DNA of 64,000 bases from Salinibacterium sp. ZJ70. GTDB lineage: Bacteria; Actinomycetota; Actinomycetes; Actinomycetales; Microbacteriaceae. Position 1 is the first letter of the stretch. The number at the start of each line of letters is the position of its first letter. The notes beneath the pieces were generated by a model. The model made no database searches and was not told where the DNA came from. It saw only the letters and a program-made list of their open reading frames with translations. The translations under genes were made by a program, and so were the position numbers. Below, in pieces: positions 1 through 8,057 of the stretch. The stretch is taken from the NCBI RefSeq assembly GCF_011751865.2, contig NZ_CP061770.1:2108001-2172000 (forward strand), given 5' to 3'.

Positions 1-178
1 GGCGCGACCACACATCCCCCCATGCGACGCGCGTGATGAAGTCCTGCCAGTCGGCCGTGAGCTCCGTGGCGGCCGCTGCCGCGGCGTCCACATGGGCATC
101 CGAGAGCACCTCGCGGCGCACGCGCATACCCTGCGCGCGGCGGTCGGCGTCGCTCAGCGGTTCGCGTTCGTCGTTCAT
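1..178 (-). CDS. pcaC: 4-carboxymuconolactone decarboxylase PcaC, N-terminal part only
   Basis: Only the first 59 codons are in the window; the rest lies beyond position 1. Reading the minus strand from the ATG at 178 gives a protein opening MNDEREPLSDADRR, then a stretch containing GMRVRREVLSDAHVD and later DFITRVAWGDVW, which are hallmark N-terminal motifs of the carboxymuconolactone decarboxylase (CMD) family. The enzyme decarboxylates 4-carboxymuconolactone to 3-oxoadipate enol-lactone in the protocatechuate branch of the beta-ketoadipate pathway. The start overlaps the pcaD stop by one base (TGATG), so translation is probably coupled. It is a separate gene, not fused to pcaD as in the PcaL proteins of many actinobacteria, although the downstream end cannot be checked here. 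Confidence 0.85.
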   Translation of the reverse strand, partial: MNDEREPLSDADRRAQGMRVRREVLSDAHVDAAAAAATELTADWQDFITRVAWGDVWSR

Positions 179-939
179 CAGCGGCCTCCGAGGAAGTCGA
201 GGAGCACGGCGGCCATCGCGTCCGGTCGCTCGACGGGCGGAAGGTGGGCAGCGCCGTCGATGCGCACGGCACGGCCGTCGGCGACTCCCCGCGCGATCTG
301 CTCAGCGACCGGCTCGGGCGCAACGGGATCCGACTCGCCCCACACCGCGAGCGTCGGGGCCGTGATGCGCGGCAGCTGCTCGCGCACGTCGTAGACCGCG
401 AGCGCTTCGCAGCAGCGCGCGTAGCTCTCGTCGTCGGCGTCCTGCAGCGCGTGCAGCACACGGCCCGAGAGCTCGGGCCGCCGCTGGATCGATCCGGGCG
501 CGAACCAGCGCCCCGCCGAGGCGGTGATGAGACTCGACGTCGACTGGGCGCGCACGGTCGCGGCGCGCTCGTGCCACGCCGTCGGGTCACCCAGCTTCGC
601 GCCGGAGGCGACGATCGCGGCACGCGCGACGCGATCCGGGTGACGGAGAGCGAGAGCGAGCCCCACGGCCCCGCCGAGCGATACACCGGCATAGGCGAAC
701 GTCTCGCCGACCGACGCGGCGACCGCGTCCGCGAGCTCCTCGACCGTGAACGGCTCGGTCGCGCGGGGCGAGGCGCCGTGGCCGGGCAGATCCCACGCGG
801 TCACCCGGTACCGGGCGGCGAGAGCGGGAATCACGTCCTCCCAGAGGATCGTCGAGGTGCCGAGCGACGGCCCGAGCACCACGAGGGGTGCACCCTCCGG
901 GCCGACGATGGGAGTGAAGGCGAGGTGCGGGATCGTCAT
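178..939 (-). CDS. pcaD: 3-oxoadipate enol-lactonase PcaD
   Basis: A 253-residue alpha/beta-hydrolase, the usual length for free-standing PcaD. The nucleophile elbow is GVSLGG with Ser87; the likely acid is Asp204 in GESDP and the base is His232 in GAAHLPP, giving a complete triad. The enzyme hydrolyses 3-oxoadipate enol-lactone to 3-oxoadipate in the cytosol. The ATG at 939 overlaps the pcaB stop by two bases, and the stop overlaps the pcaC start by one, so it sits inside a tightly coupled pcaHGBDC operon. Family membership alone would allow another esterase, but the position between pcaB and pcaC makes the lactonase assignment strong. Confidence 0.92.
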   Translation of the reverse strand: MTIPHLAFTPIVGPEGAPLVVLGPSLGTSTILWEDVIPALAARYRVTAWDLPGHGASPRATEPFTVEELADAVAASVGETFAYAGVSLGGAVGLALALRHPDRVARAAIVASGAKLGDPTAWHERAATVRAQSTSSLITASAGRWFAPGSIQRRPELSGRVLHALQDADDESYARCCEALAVYDVREQLPRITAPTLAVWGESDPVAPEPVAEQIARGVADGRAVRIDGAAHLPPVERPDAMAAVLLDFLGGR

Positions 940-2231
940 GTGGGCTCTCTCTCGGCGCGGATGCGCCGGACGATGAGGTCGGTCAGCTGAGGTGCGAGCC
1001 CCAGGTAGTCGGCGGGGCCGCAGAGGGCGTCGAGGTCTGGTTCAGCCGCCCCGGAGTGCGCGCGGGCGATCGCGACGCGCTCGCTCACAACATCCGCCGC
1101 GCTCGCATCGAGCGTGTCGCGGGCGCGATCCGGCTGCAGCGTGAGCCCGCCGAGGAGGGCCGCGGCGCGTTCGGCGGAGCCCACGGCGAGCGCCGCGAGC
1201 TCCTGCAGCGCGGGCCACTCGGCGTGCCAGGCGCCATCGGAGCGCTCATCGACCGCGACACCCGCCGCGAGGAAGAGCGTCGATACGAGACCGGGCGCGC
1301 GCATCGCCGCGGAGCGCAGCAGCACGGCATCCACGGGGTTGCGTTTGTGGGGCATCGCGCTCGAACCGCCGCCCGCGCCCACGACGGCCTCGCCCACCTC
1401 GGTGCGGGCGAGCTGAGCGATATCGGAGGCGACAGCGCCGGTCGCGGCGACAGCACGGCCGAACACGGATGCCGCGTCGAGGATCGGCGCGCGGTCGGTG
1501 TGCCACGGGGCGAGGGGGGCGGCGAGCCCCACCTCCGCCGCGAAGACCGCGGGCAGCTCCGCGGCGCGCTCCGCTCCGAGGATCTCCGCGAACGAGGCGA
1601 GGGTGCCGCCTGCCCCGCCGAGCTGCGCGGGGACGGATGCGGCGAGCGCGTCGAGCGCGGATGCTGCGGCGTCGAGTGCGCTCGCCCAGCGGGCCGCCTT
1701 GAGCCCGAGCGTCGTCGGCACGGCGTGCTGGGTGAGAGTGCGTGCGACGGCGGGGTCGTCGCGGTGCCGCTCGGCGAGCGAGACCGCGGCATCCGCGGCA
1801 GTGCGGAGCTCTCGCGCCGCGCGCTGGGCAGAGTCGCGGCTGACGAGCATGAGCGCCGTGTCGACGATGTCCTGACTTGTGGCTCCGCGATGCAGCCACG
1901 CGGCGGCAGCGGGGTCGAGCGCGCGGAGCCGCTCGGCGAGCAGCGGCAGCAGCGGGATGACCGGGTTGCCGCCGGCGAGCGACGCGTGGGCGAGCGCCGA
2001 GAGATCGATGGCCGGCGGCGAAGCGGCGAGACGATCGGCGACATCCGCGACCGTCGACGGCGCGGCGCCGATCGTCGCGTAGGCGCGCATGAGAGCAGCC
2101 TCGGCGTCGATGAGGCGCGCGAGCACGACCGCATCGGACACGGCATCCGACGCTCCGACGGACACGGGCGACAGCAGCCCCACGTCGCTCGTGGACGCGC
2201 CGCGGCCCGCCGCCTCGTCGTCAGAACTCAA
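936..2231 (-). CDS. pcaB: 3-carboxy-cis,cis-muconate cycloisomerase PcaB
   Basis: Member of the fumarase/aspartase superfamily; it lactonises 3-carboxymuconate to 4-carboxymuconolactone, the step after ring cleavage. The superfamily signature appears as GGSSAMPHKRNPVDA, and a helical N-terminal part contains the TSQDIVDTA motif with the usual catalytic neighbourhood. The reading frame is open far upstream of the true start because it overlaps pcaG. I chose the TTG at 2231, preceded by an AAGGAG-like site and overlapping the pcaG stop by about 11 bases (431 residues). A GTG at 2183 (415 residues, starting just before GLLSPVSVGAS) is a good alternative and matches where family homology should begin. 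It precedes pcaD with overlapping stop and start. Confidence 0.9.
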   Translation of the reverse strand: MSSDDEAAGRGASTSDVGLLSPVSVGASDAVSDAVVLARLIDAEAALMRAYATIGAAPSTVADVADRLAASPPAIDLSALAHASLAGGNPVIPLLPLLAERLRALDPAAAAWLHRGATSQDIVDTALMLVSRDSAQRAARELRTAADAAVSLAERHRDDPAVARTLTQHAVPTTLGLKAARWASALDAAASALDALAASVPAQLGGAGGTLASFAEILGAERAAELPAVFAAEVGLAAPLAPWHTDRAPILDAASVFGRAVAATGAVASDIAQLARTEVGEAVVGAGGGSSAMPHKRNPVDAVLLRSAAMRAPGLVSTLFLAAGVAVDERSDGAWHAEWPALQELAALAVGSAERAAALLGGLTLQPDRARDTLDASAADVVSERVAIARAHSGAAEPDLDALCGPADYLGLAPQLTDLIVRRIRAEREPT

Positions 2232-2787
2232 GGAACACGGTCTCCTTCTCGCCTTGCAGTCGGATGTCGTGGTGCAGGTACCCGGCCTCGGTGCGCGTCG
2301 CGATGAGCGTAGCGCGCTCCTCGGCGGAGAGCGACGAGAGAAGCGGGTCGGCATTCAGCAGCTCGTCGAAGCCCGGCACGTAGATGCGCGTGTGCAGCTT
2401 GTCGGGCAGCCCGCGCGCGAACACGATCGCCGCGAAGAAGGGTGCGCGACCGTCGACGGGCCCCGGCAGCCGCGTCCAGAACTCGTAGTGGCCGTCGTCG
2501 TTCGTCGAGGTGCGACCGAACCCCGTGAAGGTGTGCCCATCGCGGTGCAGCGATCCGCGGGCGCGCGGGATGCTGCCGTCGGAGTCCGCCTGGAAGATCT
2601 CGACCACGGCGTCGGGAATCGGTGCTCCGGCTCCATCGAGGATCGTCCCGCCCAGCACGATCGCCCCCGGGCTGTGCGGGTGCACGATCTCGTTCATGCC
2701 GGGATATTCGAGGCCGAAGGCGAAGAACGGGCCGACCGTCTGGCCGGGCGTTGCGGGGATGCGCTCGCGCGCGGATGCGGTCGTCAT
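2221..2787 (-). CDS. pcaG: Protocatechuate 3,4-dioxygenase alpha subunit PcaG
   Basis: A 188-residue intradiol dioxygenase subunit. It opens with TPGQTVGPFFAFGLEYPG, the conserved alpha-subunit N-terminus, and continues into the beta-sandwich core with GTILDGAGAPIPDAVVEIFQ. As expected for the alpha subunit, the tyrosine and histidine iron ligands of the beta subunit are not all present; the iron site is supplied by PcaH. With PcaH it forms the Fe(III) enzyme that opens protocatechuate between C3 and C4 to give 3-carboxy-cis,cis-muconate. The start lies directly behind the pcaH stop at 2789, so the two subunits are co-translated. Confidence 0.95.
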   Translation of the reverse strand: MTTASARERIPATPGQTVGPFFAFGLEYPGMNEIVHPHSPGAIVLGGTILDGAGAPIPDAVVEIFQADSDGSIPRARGSLHRDGHTFTGFGRTSTNDDGHYEFWTRLPGPVDGRAPFFAAIVFARGLPDKLHTRIYVPGFDELLNADPLLSSLSAEERATLIATRTEAGYLHHDIRLQGEKETVFLEF

Positions 2788-2788
2788 C

Positions 2789-3589
2789 TCAGTGCTCTTC
2801 CTCGGGTTCGAACCAGGTGGCGTCGGGACCGTCGACGACGATGTCCCACTCGTAGCCCATCGACACCTCGGGCACCGAGAGGTCGTGGTTGTAGCGGCCG
2901 ATGAGGCGCTCGCGATCCTTCTGACGCGGGATGGTGCTGATGATGGGGTCGAGCGGCAGCAGCGGGTCGCTCGGGAAGTACATCTGCGTCACGAGGCGCT
3001 GCGTGAAGGCGTTGCCGAAGACGGAGAAGTGGATGTGGGCGGGGCGCCATGCGTTGACATGGTTGCGCCACGGGTAGGGCCCCGGCTTGATGGTGCGGAA
3101 CTCATAGCGCCCCTCGGAGTCGGTGACGATGCGGCCGGCACCCGTGAAGTGCGGGTCGAGGGGAGCTGGGTGCTGGTCGCGCTGGTGGATGTAGCGGCCT
3201 GCGGAGTTGGCCTGCCACACCTCGATGAGCTGCCGGGCGATCGGGCGCCCCCACGAGTCGAGCAGGCGGCCTTGCACCGTCATCCGCTCGCCGAGCGGTT
3301 CGCCGGCGTGCTGGATGGTGAGGTCGGACTCGATCGCTGCGACGTCGCGTTCGCCGAACGCGGGCGAGACGAGCTCGATCGACTCGGGGTCGACGAGGCG
3401 CGGGTTCTTGGTGGGGTGACGCAGGATGCTCGAGCGATAGGGCGCGAAGTCGTGCAGGGTGAGGCGCGCGTCGTCGGGGGTTGCGGCATGCAGTTCGCGG
3501 ATCTCGTCGGAGATCTGCTGCTGGCTGACCTGGTCGGGCGCGGCGAGGAGGCTCTCGGGTGCGGCGGGCGTGGTGGCTGGCGTGGTCAT
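2789..3589 (-). CDS. pcaH: Protocatechuate 3,4-dioxygenase beta subunit PcaH
   Basis: A 266-residue catalytic subunit of the intradiol ring-cleaving dioxygenase. The four non-heme iron ligands can be placed by pattern: Tyr133 (in GRYIHQRDQH), Tyr172 (in GPYPWRNH), His185 and His187 (in RPAHIHFS). The N-terminal extension of about 80 residues before the core is normal for PcaH. It is the first gene of pcaHGBDC and lies 80 bases after the IclR stop. A 17-bp palindrome at 3649-3665 lies in this gap and is a candidate operator. A GAAGGAGACAG ribosome-binding site precedes the ATG. Confidence 0.96.
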   Translation of the reverse strand: MTTPATTPAAPESLLAAPDQVSQQQISDEIRELHAATPDDARLTLHDFAPYRSSILRHPTKNPRLVDPESIELVSPAFGERDVAAIESDLTIQHAGEPLGERMTVQGRLLDSWGRPIARQLIEVWQANSAGRYIHQRDQHPAPLDPHFTGAGRIVTDSEGRYEFRTIKPGPYPWRNHVNAWRPAHIHFSVFGNAFTQRLVTQMYFPSDPLLPLDPIISTIPRQKDRERLIGRYNHDLSVPEVSMGYEWDIVVDGPDATWFEPEEEH

Positions 3590-3648
3590 CTGTCTCCTTC
3601 GACGGATGCCTCAGGGTCACACGCGGGAGGCGTGCGGCGTAGCGAGCT

Positions 3649-3665
3649 ATCCCACTCAGTGGGAT
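3649..3665. promoter_or_regulatory. 17-bp palindrome upstream of pcaH, candidate operator
   Basis: The arms ATCCCAC and GTGGGAT form a perfect 7+3+7 inverted repeat 60 bases upstream of the pcaH start and just after the IclR stop codon. The position suits an operator for the adjacent IclR protein, or a small hairpin ending the marR-iclR transcript. No T-run follows, so I favour an operator. The assignment is inference from position. Confidence 0.4.
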
Positions 3666-3669
3666 CGCA

Positions 3670-4449
3670 TCAGGGCCGCGCGATATCGGCGGCGATCGCG
3701 CCAGCCGCCTCCACGACGAGGAGGGCGAGCCGCCGCTCGTCGGCGCGCGCGAGGTGGCTCACAACCCCGACTGCTGCGGGCGGGAGGCCCGCGACCGTGG
3801 GGATCGCCGCAGCGACCGACACATTGCCGAGCGTCATCTCCTGTCGAGTGGTCGCGAAGCCGCGCTCGCGTGCGCGCAGCACCTCGTCGCGCAGCTGGGA
3901 GGGATCGACGATCGAGTGCAGCGTCTCGCGCTCGAAGGTGCGGGTGAGGAACTCCTCGAGCCACACGTCGTCGCGCTGGGCGAGAAGCGCCTTGCCGACA
4001 CCCGTCGTGTGCAGCGGATGCCGACCGCCCATCCGACTGAGCGTCGGGATCGAGCGGGGCCCCGTCATCCGCCCGACGTACAGCGCCTCGGCGGTCGCGG
4101 GATCGTCGCCGCTCAGCACCGCGAGGTGCACGTTCTCGCCGCTCGCCTCGTAGAGCTTCGCGAGGTGCGGGAGCGCGCGCTCGCGCAGACGCATCGACAC
4201 CGGTGCGAGCTCGCCGAGCTCCCACAGGCCCATGCCGATCGCGAATGCGCCGTCATGACGCCGGTCGAGCAGCCCGAGCGAGGTGAGCTCGAGCGCGAGA
4301 CGATGGGCGGTGGAGCGCGCGAGACCGGCGCGATCGGCGAGCTCAGCCGCGGTGAGCGATTCGTCGTTCTCGGTGAACTGCGCGAGCATCCGCGTCGCCC
4401 GCGCGAGCACCCCCAGATCACTGCGGGGCCCGACGCTCGCGCTCGACAT
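3670..4449 (-). CDS. IclR-family transcriptional regulator (likely PcaR/PcaU-type)
   Basis: A 259-residue IclR-type regulator. The N-terminal winged helix-turn-helix lies around residues 10-75 (the recognition region contains GLARSTAHRLALEL), followed by the effector-binding domain with GRHPLHTTGVGKALLA and a C-terminal part containing ATTRQEMTLGNVSVAA. IclR proteins directly beside pca operons usually respond to protocatechuate or beta-ketoadipate. The reading frame remains open far upstream, but the ATG at 4449, which overlaps the MarR stop by one base, is the only start that gives a normal-length protein. It lies on the same strand as and directly upstream of pcaH. Whether it activates or represses cannot be read from the sequence. 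Confidence 0.88.
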   Translation of the reverse strand: MSSASVGPRSDLGVLARATRMLAQFTENDESLTAAELADRAGLARSTAHRLALELTSLGLLDRRHDGAFAIGMGLWELGELAPVSMRLRERALPHLAKLYEASGENVHLAVLSGDDPATAEALYVGRMTGPRSIPTLSRMGGRHPLHTTGVGKALLAQRDDVWLEEFLTRTFERETLHSIVDPSQLRDEVLRARERGFATTRQEMTLGNVSVAAAIPTVAGLPPAAVGVVSHLARADERRLALLVVEAAGAIAADIARP

Positions 4450-4922
4450 CAGGGGAACGCGATCTTGCGCAGCAGATCGGCGAGTTGGCCGCGCTCGTCG
4501 GCGGTGAGCGCGGCGTGCTCGCGGCGCTCCGCATCCTGCGCGGCACGACGCGCCTGTTCGAAGGCCTCTTCGCCTGCGGGGGTCGCGACGACGACGTTCG
4601 CGCGGCGATCTGCGGGGTCGGGTTCGCGCACCACGAGGCCGCGCTTCTGCAGGTCGTCGACGAGGGAGACGACCTGACTCGGGTCGAGCCGCAGGTACTC
4701 GGCGAGGTCGCGCTGCGACGGGCGCGCCCCTCCCACGGCGAGCGCGAGCACCGAGTACGAGCGCACGCGGAGCCCGAAGGGGGCGAGTGCCGCGTTCCCC
4801 GCCGAGAGCGAGAGGGCGTTCGCCCGAGCGAGCAGGAAGCTCACATCGTCGGCGAGCATCGCGTCGGCGTCGCCGCGCGCAGGCTCGACAGGCACTGAGG
4901 AGAGGCCGGACCGCGCGGACAT
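4449..4922 (-). CDS. MarR-family regulator, possible CouR-type repressor
   Basis: A 157-residue MarR protein: N-terminal helix, winged helix with PSQRDLAEYLRLDPSQVVSL as the DNA-recognition part, the wing with REPDPADRRANVVVATPAG, and a C-terminal dimerisation helix. It is transcribed divergently from the SDR-led side-chain operon, with 92 bases between start codons. In Rhodococcus jostii, the MarR protein CouR represses p-hydroxycinnamate catabolism and is released by the CoA thioester. The same gene setting suggests an equivalent role here (inference). A TTGA-N5-TCAA repeat at 4957-4971 is its best candidate operator. Confidence 0.85.
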   Translation of the reverse strand: MSARSGLSSVPVEPARGDADAMLADDVSFLLARANALSLSAGNAALAPFGLRVRSYSVLALAVGGARPSQRDLAEYLRLDPSQVVSLVDDLQKRGLVVREPDPADRRANVVVATPAGEEAFEQARRAAQDAERREHAALTADERGQLADLLRKIAFP

Positions 4923-4956
4923 GCGGCGATGCTACCAAATCGTTCGAAATCACATA

Positions 4957-4987
4957 ATTGACTTTCTCAATGGTTTGCCGCTGTAAT
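4957..4987 (+). promoter_or_regulatory. Promoter and candidate MarR operator of the side-chain operon
   Basis: TTGACT at 4958-4963 and TGTAAT at 4982-4987, 18 bases apart, make a plausible sigma-A promoter for the SDR-led operon, ending 27 bases before its ATG. The -35 hexamer is inside an inverted repeat ATTGA-N5-TCAAT (4957-4971), the spacing expected of MarR-type operators, so binding would block the promoter. The local AT-richness stands out from the surrounding coding DNA. Confidence 0.5.
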
Positions 4988-5014
4988 GGCGTCACACGAC
5001 AAGGGAGTGAGTTC

Positions 5015-5947
5015 ATGTCACTGGACGGCAAGGTCGCCATCGTCACCGGATCCGGTCGGGGCCTCGGTCTCGCATACGCACAGGAGCTGGCGCGGCAGGG
5101 AGCATCCGTCGTCGTCAACGACGTCGATGAGGCGACCGCCGCCTCCGCCGTCGCGTCGATCGAGGAAGCGGGCGGACGCGCCGTCGCCGTCGTCGCCCCC
5201 GTCGGACCCACGAGCACGGCCGACGCCCTCGTGAAGGCCGCGGTCGACACCTTCGGCCGTCTCGACATCCTCGTCACCAACGCGGGCGTTCTGCGCGACA
5301 CGGTGCTCTGGAAGATGAGCGACGACGACTTCGACACCGTCATCGGCGTGCACCTGCGCGGCACCTTCACGTGCGTCCGCGCCGCCGCGACCCACATGCG
5401 CGAAGCAGGCGTTGGCGGCCGCATCATCTGCATCGGCTCCCCCACCGGGCAGCGCGGCAACTTCGGCCAGACCAACTACGCCGCAGCCAAGGCCGGCATC
5501 GTCGGCATGGTGCGCACGTGGGCGATGGAGCTGAAGCGCGCCGGCATCACCGCCAACGCCGTCATCCCCGTCGCCGCGACCGCGATGACCGCCACGGTTC
5601 CCTACTTCGCCGCCGCCGTCGCGGCCGACGAAGCGGGCGAGCCGATGCCCGCCTTCTTCCGTCACGACCTCGGCTTCGGCACCGCCGACGACGTCGCGGG
5701 CCTCATCGCCTACCTCGCCTCCGATGCCGCCGCCGACGTCACCGGCCAGGCGATCGGCGTGGGCGGCGACCGCGTGCAGCTGTGGTCGCATCCCCAGCCC
5801 ACCGTCACCGCCTACAAGGAGGGCGGCTGGTCGGCCGACGACCTGGAGGCCGAGTTCCCCGCCACCTTCGGCGACGCCCTCGAAAGCGTCGGCGAGACCT
5901 TCCCGCCGCTCCCCGACGAGCTGCAGCCACCCGCCCCCGAAGCCTGA
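5015..5947 (+). CDS. SDR-family 3-hydroxyacyl-CoA dehydrogenase (CouN-like role)
   Basis: A 310-residue short-chain dehydrogenase. Rossmann motif TGSGRGLG is at residues 11-18, NAG at 89-91, and catalytic Ser142, Tyr155 and Lys159 fit the YxxxK pattern (NYAAAK). About 50 C-terminal residues extend beyond the normal 250-residue fold, as in multifunctional-enzyme-type hydroxyacyl-CoA dehydrogenases. The start is the ATG at 5015, with AAGGGAG in front of it; an upstream in-frame ATG lies inside the promoter. As first gene of an operon with an amidohydrolase, a MaoC hydratase and a CoA ligase, its likely job is NAD-dependent oxidation of a 3-hydroxy-3-arylpropanoyl-CoA to the 3-keto thioester. 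The substrate is inferred. Confidence 0.8.
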   Translation: MSLDGKVAIVTGSGRGLGLAYAQELARQGASVVVNDVDEATAASAVASIEEAGGRAVAVVAPVGPTSTADALVKAAVDTFGRLDILVTNAGVLRDTVLWKMSDDDFDTVIGVHLRGTFTCVRAAATHMREAGVGGRIICIGSPTGQRGNFGQTNYAAAKAGIVGMVRTWAMELKRAGITANAVIPVAATAMTATVPYFAAAVAADEAGEPMPAFFRHDLGFGTADDVAGLIAYLASDAAADVTGQAIGVGGDRVQLWSHPQPTVTAYKEGGWSADDLEAEFPATFGDALESVGETFPPLPDELQPPAPEA

Positions 5948-5960
5948 GACGCTCCCCCCG

Positions 5961-6851
5961 ATGACCCGCTACGAACCCGCGATCGACGTCGATCAGCTCA
6001 CCGCGATCGACATGCACGTGCATGTCGAGGTCGACGGTCACGGTCACTCATCGCTGCCCGACGACCTCGCCGAGGCGGCATCGCACTACTTCAGCGCCGA
6101 CGGCCCACGCCCCGACCTCGACTCGATCGCCGACTACTACCGCGAGCGCAAGATGGCGGCGGTCGTCTTCACGGTCGACGCCGAGACCAACCTCGGGCAC
6201 TCGCCGCTCTCGAGCGCCGAGATCGCGGAGGGCGCGGCACGCCACAACGACGTGCTCATCCCGTTCGGCTCCGTGGATCCGCGAAAGGGCGCGCGTGCCG
6301 TCGACGACGCGACGCGCCTCATCGAAGAGAGCGGGGTGCGCGGCTTCAAGTTCCACCCCACCGTGCAGGGCTTCGACCCGAGCGACCCGCAGCACGAGGC
6401 CCTCTACGCCGTGCTGCAGGAGGCGGGCGTCGTGGCGCTGTTCCACACCGGCCAGACGGGCATCGGTGCGGGCATGCGCGGCGGGTACGGATTCCGGCTC
6501 GCGCTGTCGAACCCCATGCTGCTCGACACCGTCGCGGCGAACTTCCCCGACCTGCAGATCGTGATGGCGCACCCCTCGGTGCCGTGGCAGGACGAAGCTC
6601 TCTCGGTCGCCACCCACAAGCACAACACCTGGATCGACCTCTCGGGGTGGAGCCCGAAGTACTTCCCCGCCGAGCTCGTGCGCTACGCGAACTCGATGCT
6701 CAAGAAGCGCGTGCTGTTCGGCTCCGACTTCCCGCTGCTCACCCCCGACCGCTGGATGCGCGACGTGGAGCAGACGGCGCTCAAGCCCGAGGTGATGCCT
6801 GGGATCCTCAAGGACAACGCCGTGCGGCTTCTGGGACTCGGCGCGCCATGA
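5961..6851 (+). CDS. Amidohydrolase-2 family protein, CouO-like beta-keto thioester hydrolase
   Basis: A 296-residue metal-dependent TIM-barrel hydrolase. Metal-site residues are visible: His19 and His21 in DMHVHV, Lys130/His132 in FKFHP, His162 in LFHTGQ, His204 in MAHPS and Asp256 in FGSDFP. In Rhodococcus jostii RHA1 the amidohydrolase CouO is needed for beta-oxidative deacetylation of p-hydroxycinnamates, and Asp257 was proposed as its metal ligand; Asp256 here is at nearly the same position (from memory, not aligned). It would hydrolyse an aryl-3-ketopropanoyl-CoA to the aromatic acid plus acetyl-CoA, replacing a thiolase. Thirteen bases separate it from the SDR stop, and it overlaps the next gene by four (ATGA). 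A different role, such as a decarboxylase of the same superfamily, remains possible. Confidence 0.72.
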   Translation: MTRYEPAIDVDQLTAIDMHVHVEVDGHGHSSLPDDLAEAASHYFSADGPRPDLDSIADYYRERKMAAVVFTVDAETNLGHSPLSSAEIAEGAARHNDVLIPFGSVDPRKGARAVDDATRLIEESGVRGFKFHPTVQGFDPSDPQHEALYAVLQEAGVVALFHTGQTGIGAGMRGGYGFRLALSNPMLLDTVAANFPDLQIVMAHPSVPWQDEALSVATHKHNTWIDLSGWSPKYFPAELVRYANSMLKKRVLFGSDFPLLTPDRWMRDVEQTALKPEVMPGILKDNAVRLLGLGAP

Positions 6852-8032
6852 GCACCCTCGCCTCGCCCCTCGGCATCGATCCGTACGGGTTCGCATCGAC
6901 GCACCTGAGCGAGGCCGCGCGCGACGTGCTGTCGGGGCTCGCCGAGACCCTCGAGGCCGACATCCGCCCGCTCATGGCCGAGGCGTGGGAGACGGCCACG
7001 ATGCCGCCAGCGGTGCTCGAAGCGCTCACCCCGCTGCGGCTCATGGACCCGCCTGGCATGGATGAGTCGGAGGCGTCGTCGAGCATGTTCTCCGGTTTCC
7101 GCAACTACGTGCTCGCGCGTGCGGATGTGTCGGTTGCGACCGCCTACAACGCCCAGTCGGGGCTGTTCCGCACGACCGTGATGCTCGGGGGCTCGCCCGA
7201 GCAGGCCCGCGAACTCGACCCCCGCGTGCGCTCCTTCGACCTCGTGGGCGCCTTCGCGCTCACCGAGCCCGACCACGGCTCCGACATCGCGAATGGCCTC
7301 GCGACGACCGCGCGCCGCGACGGCGACCACTGGATCCTCGATGGTGTGAAGCGCTGGATCGGCGGCGCCGACACGGCAGACGTGCTCGCCGTGTTCGCGC
7401 GCGACACCGAGACCTCCGACATCCGCGCGTTCCTCGTGGAGCGCACGGCCCCCGGCGTGCGCATCGACGTGATGCACGGCAAGGTGTCGCTGCGGCCCAT
7501 GCAGAACGCGCAGATCACGCTCGAGGGGGTGCGGGTCTCGGATGACGCGCGCCTCGGAGGTGTGAACGGCTGGGCGGATGTCGCGCGTCTGCTGCGCTCG
7601 ATGCGCTCCGACGTCGCGTGGATCGCCACCGGCCTCCAGGCAGGCGCGCTCGACGCCGCTACCGCGTACACACGCGAGCGTCTCCAGTTCGACCGGCCCA
7701 TCGCCTCCTTCGCGCTCGTGCAGGAGAAGCTCGCGCGCATGCTCGGCAACCTCACCGCCTCGCTCGGCATGGTCGTGCAGCTCTCGACCCGCCAGGACGC
7801 GGGTGATGTGCGCGACGAGAACTCGGCGCTCGCCAAGATGTGGACCGCTGCGCACGCGCGCGAGACCGCCGCCCTCGGCCGCGAGCTGCTCGGCGGCAAC
7901 GGGCTGCTGCTCGAACACGACGCCGCCCGCTTCTTCGCCGACGCCGAAGCCGTGTACTCGTACGAGGGCACGCACGAGATCACCTCCCTCATCGTCGGGC
8001 GGTCCCTCACGGGGCACTCCGCCTTCCTCTGA
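6848..8032 (+). CDS. Acyl-CoA dehydrogenase, glutaryl-CoA-dehydrogenase-like
   Basis: A 394-residue FAD acyl-CoA dehydrogenase with N-terminal helical, middle beta (FALTEPDHGSDIA) and C-terminal helical domains. Near the end it carries YSYEGTHEITSLIVGRSLTG, which closely follows the glutaryl-CoA dehydrogenase pattern; Glu373 is the predicted catalytic base. In this operon it could introduce the alpha,beta double bond into dihydro-phenylpropanoid CoA esters (for example phloretate- or dihydroferulate-type acids), letting saturated side chains enter the same route as cinnamates. A role on an aliphatic or dicarboxylic acyl-CoA is an alternative. It starts four bases inside the amidohydrolase stop. 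Confidence 0.85.
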   Translation: MSTLASPLGIDPYGFASTHLSEAARDVLSGLAETLEADIRPLMAEAWETATMPPAVLEALTPLRLMDPPGMDESEASSSMFSGFRNYVLARADVSVATAYNAQSGLFRTTVMLGGSPEQARELDPRVRSFDLVGAFALTEPDHGSDIANGLATTARRDGDHWILDGVKRWIGGADTADVLAVFARDTETSDIRAFLVERTAPGVRIDVMHGKVSLRPMQNAQITLEGVRVSDDARLGGVNGWADVARLLRSMRSDVAWIATGLQAGALDAATAYTRERLQFDRPIASFALVQEKLARMLGNLTASLGMVVQLSTRQDAGDVRDENSALAKMWTAAHARETAALGRELLGGNGLLLEHDAARFFADAEAVYSYEGTHEITSLIVGRSLTGHSAFL

Positions 8033-8057
8033 ACCTCCCCACCGAAAGGACCCCACC

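Noticed and set aside
1056..2306. 416-codon plus-strand open frame opposite pcaB
   Set aside because: Arg-rich shadow of a gene whose minus-strand reading is unmistakably PcaB.
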